DNA of 64,000 nucleotides from positions 1,306,586 through 1,370,585 of the forward strand of contig BCIX01000004.1 in assembly GCA_001600095.1 (NCBI GenBank), read 5' to 3'. The notes beneath the pieces are model-generated. The model had not been told where the DNA came from and searched no databases. It was given only the letters and a program-made list of their open reading frames with translations. Each line of letters begins with the position of its first letter. The stretch's first letter is position 1. Origin of the DNA: Bullera alba. Its lineage: Eukaryota; Basidiomycota; Tremellomycetes; Tremellales; Bulleraceae. Below are positions 53,787 to 64,000 of the stretch, piece by piece. A program made the translations under genes and the position numbers.

Positions 53787-56700
53787 CTACCCCTTGAGCC
53801 CAGGCGAGCGACTACGGGCTAGTTGTCGATTTGGCAGTTGCAGACCCCTAAGCCCATTCGGCGTTGTCCTGCCTATGGCCGCCGCGGTCGGTGCCCATCC
53901 CGCTGAATGGGGTACCGTCAGATCTTCCGCACTACTCGCCGCGCCCTGACTCGAGCGGGAGTGATGTGTCCTATGACCCTGGTGATTCATTCCTCCATTT
54001 ATATTCCGGGTGGTCATTGGTGAACTGGGTCTTGTGCTAGTTGCCGAATTGGGAGGAATGAGCGCTGGCGTCGACATGCCCGGTCTGAGGGAGGATACCT
54101 GAATGAGAATGGCACATTCCCTCGTCGCCTGAGTGAGCTTTGACATACTCTGTCGCACCGAAGAGGGGAACGAGTGTGTCGACGAGATTCGCTTGACTAG
54201 TTCAGATACCCGGACCACAGTCTTGATGAACACCTGGGCGTCGTCCGGCAGCGAGGTGTACGACCACGAATGCGGATTCGCCCGCAATCCAGCAATAGTC
54301 TCCCTGAGCGTGCTGGTGATATGCTCTGCTTGAGAGAGTAGATTTGACAGCTCGGCATGATGTGAGGGGGATATCGAAGCTGGTCTGGAGGATGAACCGA
54401 TTGAACTGGAGATACTACCCTGTGAAGCGGATTTGCCGTGAGTCGTAGGCCCATTCGAATTGGAAGTGAAGGATATCGGAGAGACACCAACGTCCTCGGC
54501 AAGTCGCAGCCAGACCGTGAAGCCAATCTCGGTCGCTGTCTCGATCACGTCCAGAAGATCCTCATCAAATATCGTGGCGGAAGCCGGAGTTGGCGGTCGA
54601 ACATCCACCGAGAGCTTGCGGAGGGGTTGTAGACCCGAAGTCATGGACCCAGCGGAGGAAGTCGGCTGATGGCCTCTTCGCGAGGTATGCGACCCGGCCG
54701 TGGATATCGACATGGCGACAGGCTGTGGGTTCTGCGTCAACTCTGGTGGAGTGACCGGCATTATCGACGACGCGATATTGGGCTTTCGAGCGAATGGCGC
54801 CGCTGGTAAAGGCATCAAAGTCTCTTGCTCTCCTTCATCCTCTTCCGACTCTTCCGTTTGGTCCTCAAGCACCAGTTGAGCCGATTCCGACGGTCGGTGT
54901 CGCGTATACCCCACAGCGCTCTCCGCCTCGGATCCAGACGCGGCGCCGGGGGACCCCATCAACATGCCCTTTTCCACATCCTCAGTCGAGAAAGATCCTC
55001 CCTTTCGCCTGTTCCGACCGGTTCCAGGTCTGCCTTCGGAGCTCACTAGCGGTGTACCGCCCTGTCGCAAAGGTGATGCCCCGACAGCCGTAGAAACACT
55101 GGATCTCGCAACGGAAGATGGCGAACGCGACTCCCCTCTTTCCGGTATTGGCGAGATTGGCGTCCGTCCCATGAGCGATCCCGTCATTGCCATTCTTAAG
55201 CCTCCGACTCCTGATCCACCTTCGTCGTTGATCAACGACTTGACCGCTTTGACAACCGGGACCATGGCTTCCCACGAACTCGCCACTTCCGCCATCGACC
55301 CATAAATCATGAGCAGCAGCGTCTTGGTATATCGCTCGTCGCTACCCCGCAGAGCCGGCATCTGGAGGCGTAGCACAGCTACCACCTTGGCGAATACCGA
55401 AACACTCTCTTTGGCCGCCTCGGCGACGCCTCGAATGGCGGAAACAGGCGGCGTGGATCGGCGGGACATCGAGTCGAAGCGATCGAGCGCGTTGATCAGA
55501 TTGTTCATATACGTATTGGCGGGTTCCATCAGTCGCGTGAACACCCCGGCGACCCGGTCTTGAACCGCAAAGATCAGATACTGCCTCAGCGCAGAGTGCA
55601 GCTGTGACAGCGCAAAAAGGATCCCCCGAACCGCGTCGATAAAGCCCAATAGTGCCGGTGGAATCGCTTTGGACAGCGTCGATGCTGGGAGAGTGCTCAG
55701 ACGTCGGAAGTAAGAATTGCGGGATTCGTCTACTTGCGGGCTCTCCTCTGATTTCTTGTTGAGATTGTTGCCCAATTTCCCTTGTCTGAGCATGTCCGCC
55801 GATCCCTTTCGCATCAGGGGTCGAGATGGTGTGACTGGGGATAGCGACGATGTCCCTGGGGACTGAGAAGACCAGACGCTTGATCCAACGCGATTGCCAT
55901 TCGGCGTATTGATACCCAACCCTAATGCTCGGGTCTCTGGTATCGCTTGCCCTTCGTTCCTCCTCTCCAAGATGATCTGGGCGTGACTCTGCCTGAGGTC
56001 AGGCAACGACTTCTTGGCTGTTATTTGCCCGCTGAGCCGCTGCGTCGCAGTGTAGCTCGCCCCACGGCTGTGTCCCGCGGCGGCTGGTATAGGCGGTGGC
56101 TTCGGCAAGCTAGTCGATGGATTCCGAGAGTGGCTCGAGGAAGAGGACGCTGAAGCAGAATTCGGTGGGGTGAATGACGAGTTTGACTGTGTGCGACTGT
56201 GGGGCGCAAATGGTCTGTTTGGAGGAACAAGTGGGGGCGATATCGACCTGTTGAGCGATTCTTCGGACAATGTGGCGGCTCGAATCCGACCTTGGGCCAG
56301 GGTACGCAGCACCGGCGCAGGTGACGATGACCCAACAGACCCCTCCCTGACCGGACGGATTGTCTGCTGAGAAGTGGGCAGATCGGATCGCAAGGGCCAG
56401 CGATTCTGCATACTGCTGGTCGACACGGCGCTAATGGGTTCTTCCCTATAAAGACAATCAGCTTGACCAAGGTCGAGAACCCGCCCAACTCACTCAGAGG
56501 CAAGGTAAGCGTCTTCATCTGCTTGACTCTGAAACAACAGTTTGTCCGTCTCTGTTGCCTTTTGTCTCATCCAGCTCTTCATGTTCTCAATCCAGGGGCG
56601 AAGATCCTCATCCTTCTTCTTGGCGGGTGTACCCTCTTGCGCTCCCTGAGTCACATCGTGGTCGATGAGACTGCCTAGAACCTCTCGCGGCTGGAGAGCG

Positions 56701-57810
56701 GTAAGCACTGAGGTATCTCTGAAAGGAGCTGACTTACAGGCCATTCAATCGGATTTTGGTCTACCTTGAACACTTTCAGATGGTTGAAGGTGGTGAGATA
56801 GCTGGGCAGCGCATAGATCTTGTTGCTAGTGAGCGAGAGGACCTTGAGCTGGACCAAACGGCGAGGCTGTTCCGGAAATGCCGTGATGCGGTTCTTCGAA
56901 AGGTCGAGGATTTCAAGAGCGGGTAGATCGCAGAGCTGAGGGTCGTGAGTTTGATTCGGAAGCTGTGGAGAGGACATACCGCAGGCGGGAAAGCGGTGAG
57001 AGCATTCCCCTTAAGATTGAGATATCTCAGCTTGCTCAATTGCGAGAATGAGTCTACGATCGACCCATCTCGAAGTGAATTATACGAGAGAGCCAGTCTT
57101 CGCGGCCATAGCGATCAGTCCGAGCCCTCTCGTTGTTGCCATGGCCTCGTCACCACTCACCTCCAAACACCTCGGCTATCCTTTCCCACACCCTTTCTGA
57201 ACATTTCCACGGCTTCGTGGCCGATCCCATCGATACCCCTCCTACTCAGGTCCAAAGTGTCTCCTGCATCATTCGACTTTTCCAACGCTTCATGTATCCT
57301 CCTCAGCGTGTTCTCCTCGGTTGACCCTTCCGCAACCACAAAGACACTCCGCGACGGCGATCGTAGTGGCAGATTGGTATTTGATCCGTTGATGCCGCCA
57401 TGAGACGGCGACTGGGAAGGGGATTGTATCATGCCCCTAAGTCCGCTGACGGCCAACGCGACGTCGTTCCTCCCTCTGCCCTCGTCCGGTGACAAGGGCA
57501 GTTGACTCGACAAGGCAGCGTGATTGTGCGATAGCGACCTAGAGAATTGATGGGCGGCGGGATGTTGTTGAGCTGGTTGATTGGGCGAAAATGTTGTAGA
57601 AGAGGAATTCGACCTGAAGCGAGATGCAGTCCCAAAGCCGCCTCCAGCTCCGCTTGAGATCAGCTGTTCAGTGTTAACTCGCAATGGCGCCCTTGGCGGC
57701 CGTGAAGGCGGATCATTCGATGTTGACATCGGAGAGGAATATTGAATCTGGTTCGCGCCGGGCGAAGGTGAGGGTCCGCGTGACATTGCGTTGGAGGTGT
57801 TGGTGGACAA
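53787..57810 (-). CDS. SOG2: Sog2-like leucine-rich-repeat protein of the RAM pathway
   Basis: Component of the RAM (Cbk1/Orb6-type NDR kinase) morphogenesis network. The N-terminal 130 residues are disordered. Leucine-rich repeats follow: DLSRRGIDGIGHEAVEMF, LALSYNSLRDGSIVDSF, KLRYLNLKGNALTAFP, ALEILDLSKNRITAFPEQ, QLKVLSLTSNKIYALPSYL and LKVFKVDQNPIEWP. After PWIENMKSWMRQKATETDKL comes a long Ser-rich linker. The Sog2 domain proper is then ILFALSQLHSALRQYLIFAV, MEPANTYMNNLINALDRF, AAKESVSVFAKVVAVLRL and YGSMAEVASSWEAMVPVVKA, with a final helical segment ITSTLRETIAGLRANPHSW. The ATG is at 57808-57810 and the stop at 53787-53789. Introns interrupt only the LRR part; the last exon (from about 56430) encodes some 880 residues without a break. 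Confidence 0.88.
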
Positions 57811-58344
57811 ATCGAAGTCGGAACGTGTGGTGTCAAACGTGGCCAGAGGTCATCATAGGCGAGCAAGCGAGGCCCTCATGACGAAGACAGAATTGCGAGA
57901 GATAGTCGATTGATGATTGAGAACAGGTATGGTACCAGAGGTTGAAGGTAAAGTCTGAAACGCCAAAAGCCGAAGGGGAAAGGACGTGACGGGCAAGGCT
58001 TCCTGGGTGATGAGGGTGAAAGTAGAGTACACGCAAATGGTTATCGTAGCTGCGCTATCGACCAGCGATGGCGCGATGTCGTCGAGTTCGTGAATGGTCG
58101 ATTTGAGCGCGAATGATGTTAGGTGACCAACAATAGAGTTCCGCCAGATCGACACCTCGAGCCAAGAGAATGTGCGCCGGCAATAACTCTAGGTTTTACC
58201 ACCAAACGTAAGCACTCTTCCTAGTGTGACTTCCGGGCTGTCACGCTGAGATTCAGCGCTCGAGCGAGCATGGTCAGTGGCTAGTAGGGCAATCCAGAAT
58301 CCAGTGAGATACATAGCAGCTGATACATATCAATGCTGACACCA
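57811..58344. promoter_or_regulatory. Promoter of SOG2 and 3' flank of NUP85
   Basis: 534 bp with no supported gene; a 100-codon minus frame at 57853-58155 has no motif. Confidence 0.35.
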
Positions 58345-61140
58345 TCAATCCTGCACCAAAGCTCTGGCGAGGTTTCTGGCCAGAGCTAACCTAACTTCCT
58401 CCATCTTCTCTCGCGCACTCGTCCAGTCCCTCCCGCCTGATGTCTTGTCCCCTTGAGCCTGCTTCGATTTGTTTCGTGAGTCGAGGTAGACAGCCAATTG
58501 GCCGAGATAGTCATTGGGTGCGAAAGTCGCATTGCCCATCACCTCCTCCAACACCCGCATGAGTTCAAACGTCTCTTGCTCCTTGATCAGCAGCTCGGGG
58601 TCTATCCGATCGACGTCAGCACACATCTCTTCTCTGCCTTGTTCTGCGACACCGACTCACCCTCTAACAGACCGATAGACTCTGCGAGGAGGACCGACTT
58701 GTCCTTGACGGGCGCCACGCTCGATACCAACAGACTGACCAGCCGATCTGCCGACATCTCCCGGTCCCCTTGTTGCTTGTACAACAAGTAGTCCCTAAAT
58801 ACGGCCAAGTGTGCCAATCGAGCCGAGTACGCAGAGACTGTCGCTTTCGGTCCAAATTGGTCCATGTTGTCAATCTCGTCGATACCAGTGGGCCCCTCGT
58901 CCAACAGGATCGGAGGGAGTTGGGATACAACGGCGAGGAAGGCTTCTTCGCCTTTATTGACAAACTCGTCAAACACCCTGTCGGCGAGATGGGAGAGTGC
59001 GAGGGCGTCTTGAGCTTCGGCGAACATGACTGCGGCGATACCGAAATCGCCCTTGCGCAAGAGATCGTTGCCCATGATCCGGCTAATGGTGGCGTATTCG
59101 TCGTGCAAATTCAACGTCTGGCACGCTTCTCTGATCGCGTAAAAGCGTTCATAGGCCGAAGGCACGGCTGGCTCTGCCATCTCCATGTCGTCGTCTTGAT
59201 CCGTATTCCGAGGATTAGTGACAGGCGGTGTCGAGAGGTCATTTGCACTGTCCAGCGAGACGTGGAGTATGAGCTCTTTCAGCCTCCGCCGTCCTTCGTC
59301 TCCAGCAGCATTCAAGTAATCGGCAATGACCTTCCACAGGTGGTTATGTTTATCGTTTCCACTGAGGACATCCGTATACTCGAGCAAGAAGTAGTCGCGC
59401 AGCGACATGTCAAACCTGCGACACTCAGCGACGTCTAATTTAACTATACCGCCTACCCACCTGTCCTCGTCCGGTACCATCGCCAGCTTGTCGAAGACGT
59501 CTGCAAGATGTGCCGCCAGCCAGATATCCAAGTCGTGGCAGCACGTGAGAGCCTGAGAGCTCAGCGACGCACTGATACTCGAAACTCACTTTAACGATCT
59601 CCCCTGCACATAGTGACGATTGTATAACGTCGTCAACCATTTCCGAGTCGACCGGTATCTGCTTGCACACGCGCGCCGTCACCGAGCTATCCGTGATTAT
59701 CAGTCGAAGGGTTCCCCTTTTGAACGAATTACTCACGGCAGATCATCTCTCCTCAGAGTCACATCCACAAGCACACCCCAAGCTCCGAGAGCCTCCCTCC
59801 AGTCACTTGACTCTTCCAGCACTCTCTCCGGCTTTCCCTCCATCAACTCTACCACAGCGATGAAGTCTTTCTCGATCGCAGCGTACTTCCCATTCCTGGC
59901 CTCGTCGAACCACTTTCCTCTCTTTTCTCCATTCGTCGAAGCCGTCAGTTCCGCTTGGAACTTGTCCAGCCATTGCTTGTGGGCGGTGATGAATTGATGA
60001 TCCAGTGCGTAGGCGGCGGTATTGGTAGACCGGGGCAGTTGTGATAGATGAGATGCAAGAAGTGACGCTAGTTTCGATATAGGAGCATGAGGATGGTTAC
60101 TCAGTGAGCGGAGGAAGGTTGCTGCTGGGAGGTGAAAGCCTCGGAGTAAACATCTGGATAGGTATGGCCAGAATGAGGGATGGTCCCATGGTGGATTACA
60201 CTGCATGATCTCATTGCCCTGGGTGTTGTCGGGTGCTAAACTTCTGTGAGCTTTGTCTCTGCTAGGCCGGTATCGAACAGGATAGCAGACGTACCGGGAT
60301 CCACATCATTCACCCAGTCCAACAACTCTTCGCCCAACAAGCCCTCACCCCTTCCGTCCTGGGGCAAGAAGAGGATCTCTGAAAGCTGGAAGACATGATA
60401 TATTGCGTCATACTGTGCGCTTTGGACAGGCTGCAACTAGTCAGCAACCTATACATCCTGGTGACCCACCTCCAGATCAGATCCTTCCCTCAGGGTGTTG
60501 ATCGCCGTAAGGTAGAGATTGACCAGTCGAGACATGTGCCCAACGGTCTCCGCGCCCGGTGGACCGTGTAGCCCTTCCATTTGCAGTATCGCCTTTGGAT
60601 CGCTGACTGAAGAAGGCAGCTTGAATGACATTGCCACTATCGCCTGTAGAGAAATGAAGATCTCGTAGGTATCGATGTAGAACCGTGTCAGTGGTTCCGA
60701 AAGGACATGTTGATTTGCGATATAGATCGTCTTGTCGGATAGCGATGTTGAGCCTGACGTCGTGGGTATTGAATCAGGCTTATTGGCATCCTTCCCAGGC
60801 TGGAGTCCAACAGTTAGCTGTCATTCCCGCCAATCGCCAATGCGGGACAAGTTCAAGTGGCTCGACTGACCCGTTTCGCGACCCAAGCAGCTGCTTGACC
60901 CCCAGCTGGACTAACGGCGATATTAAACGTTCGCCCGCTCTCGGACCATTTCTGCTTTTCACCACGGGTGTACGCCGGCGGTTGTAGGTACGACGTGCCA
61001 ACTCCATCCTCGTCGTCATATATCATTCCTATTTCCATCCCAGGAGTTGTGGTCGAACTGTTTGCTTGTCGCGCAGATTGCGATGATGACGCTTGAGTGG
61101 AGCTGCTTGGACCGCCAAACACAGACGCTCCCAAAGACAT
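58345..61140 (-). CDS. NUP85: Nuclear pore protein Nup85
   Basis: Alpha-helical ACE1-type scaffold of the Nup84/Nup107 Y-complex at the nuclear pore. The start MSLGASVFGGPSSSTQASSS is a Ser-rich tail before GRTFNIAVSPAGGQAAAWVA, the small N-terminal beta-blade that docks Seh1. Helical blocks follow: HMSRLVNLYLTAINTLREGS, QYDAIYHVFQLSEILFLPQD, PPWDHPSFWPYLSRCLLRGF and HLPAATFLRSLSNHP. They continue with CKQIPVDSEMVDDVI and the diagnostic ALTCCHDLDIWLAAHLADVF, then YFLLEYTDVLSG, AGDEGRRRLKELILHVSLDS, EYATISRIMGNDLLRKGDFG and LAVFRDYLLYKQQGDREMSA. The C-terminus is EEVRLALARNLARALVQD. At least eight introns. It is divergent from PGI1. Confidence 0.87.
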
Positions 61141-61499
61141 TGCGACTGGCCTTCTGCGCCCTGTGACGCTGAGGGGATGCGTCTTGTTGTGGTTGTATGT
61201 CGTGGGTTGACACTGTTAGACACCACCACGCAAGAGCTATAGACAGCAGCAGCGACCTCGCTCACGCTGCAGCAACATGGACACTTTTGAACGGAATCAA
61301 ATCAGCCACGCGCGAATCCGTAACCTTACTTACGTAACCCGGATGACCGGATGACGCTCCGGGCTTCCACAGCAGGCGGATGTCCCGCAAATGTCCCGCC
61401 AACTCCCATGAGAGATCCCCCCCAAATATCATCCATCTTGCATCCCTACGATACTTCTCTCGAACAACAGCAGCAGCGACAGTAGAGATAACAGACACA
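61141..61499. promoter_or_regulatory. Divergent promoter NUP85/PGI1
   Basis: 359 bp. The 60 bp before the PGI1 ATG are rich in C/T then CAGCAG and ACA, typical of a strong fungal leader. No repeat of note. Confidence 0.35.
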
Positions 61500-63512
<2,013 letters not shown>

Positions 63513-64000
63513 AGTCTGAGTTGACTGTGGTTGAGCTCGAGCTCATTCAAGCGGGCCAGTGAAGATACGACGAGGTTCAATGCATATGTGTTTTCTGTCC
63601 CAGTCGCCGACTCGATAACACAACTCAATGTGGAGATACTGGGACTCACACTGTGGCTCACTGTGGTCATCGCTTCCGCATAAGACATAGGTTTAACCCT
63701 GAAACAAGTTACGTAATCGACCTGTTCCACCCATGCCAATTCACGGCTTGCATGTTCGGCGACGCGTCGAGGTCCGAAGCAAATCGCTGCACTGTGCTTT
63801 GACTGTACTGCATGAAACATCTATATGTACTTCCCGTGACCCCCACGATCCAACTCGACCTGGTGCTCAATCTGGAGTCTATCCGATGACAAGGCGAATA
63901 TGTCGCCGGAGGCGGCTAGCATTCTTCCATTGACACCTGGGCGCCATGGCCCTTTCGCTCCAATCTGGCTGGTACCAAGAGTCGAACAAAGGGACATGTT
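63513..64000. other. 3' flank of PGI1 to window end
   Basis: 488 bp. No supported coding or RNA gene. Confidence 0.35.

Noticed and set aside
63955..64000. tRNA-like T-loop (TTCGACTC) on the minus strand at the window end
   Set aside because: The flanking bases do not form a T-stem and no acceptor stem can be closed within the window.

Overview
The window reads as a chromosomal segment of a basidiomycete yeast, most likely a Tremellomycete (Cryptococcus relatives). The reasons are a compact eukaryotic gene layout on both strands, almost every gene cut by several short introns (about 45-90 nt) with GTGAGT/GTAAGT donors and CTGAC/CTAAC-type branch points, long Ser/Pro-rich disordered stretches, and a fungal gene set that includes an RTA1-type protein, a Sog2 RAM-pathway protein and a DUF2456-type membrane protein. 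I could not run homology searches. Names rest on motifs read by eye, and exon borders on reading splice sites and phases.

Layout. 1-6.6 kb: tail of an acidic protein (+), an unrecognised 301-residue protein (+), an F-box/RCC1 protein (-), an RTA1-like 7TM protein (+). 6.7-14.3 kb: ER Hsp70 Lhs1/GRP170 (-), PAPS reductase (+), Bcp1 (-), AlkB-type dioxygenase (+). 14.3-20.4 kb: F-box-like protein (-), DUF2456-type membrane protein (-), MFS transporter (-). 21.4-30.4 kb: alpha/beta hydrolase with a large disordered insertion (+), monocarboxylate-type MFS transporter (+), Mus81 nuclease (+). 30.7-42.8 kb: AN1 zinc-finger protein with a CaaX end (-), LisH-CTLH-WD40 protein (+), a 2.35-kb gap rich in short tandem duplications, LIM protein (+), Nol11/Utp8-like protein (-). 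43.8-53.6 kb: proteasome ATPase Rpt3 (-), Elf1 (+), BRCT protein (-), unrecognised protein (+), NADP isocitrate dehydrogenase (-), Sdh assembly factor Sdh7/Acn9/SDHAF3 (+). 53.8-63.5 kb: Sog2 (-), Nup85 (-), glucose-6-phosphate isomerase (+).

Most genes are unlinked housekeeping functions. Some share themes: genome maintenance (AlkB homologue, Mus81, BRCT protein), protein quality control (Lhs1, Rpt3, AN1 protein, F-box/RCC1 protein), and a head-to-head pair of mitochondrial-metabolism genes (NADP-IDH and SDHAF3) whose shared promoter carries CCAAT and two CACGTG sites.

I found no convincing multi-gene novel system, mobile element, tRNA or CRISPR-like array. The best leads are at the scale of motifs and gene structure: a PIP-box on the AlkB homologue, a terminal CaaX box on the AN1 protein, the Rpt3 HbYX tyrosine codon split by the last intron, three stop-free introns of length 3n, a hydrolase fold split by about 240 disordered residues, a 34-residue duplication in the Mus81 linker, and recurrent two-copy 9-15 bp tandem duplications in intergenic DNA.
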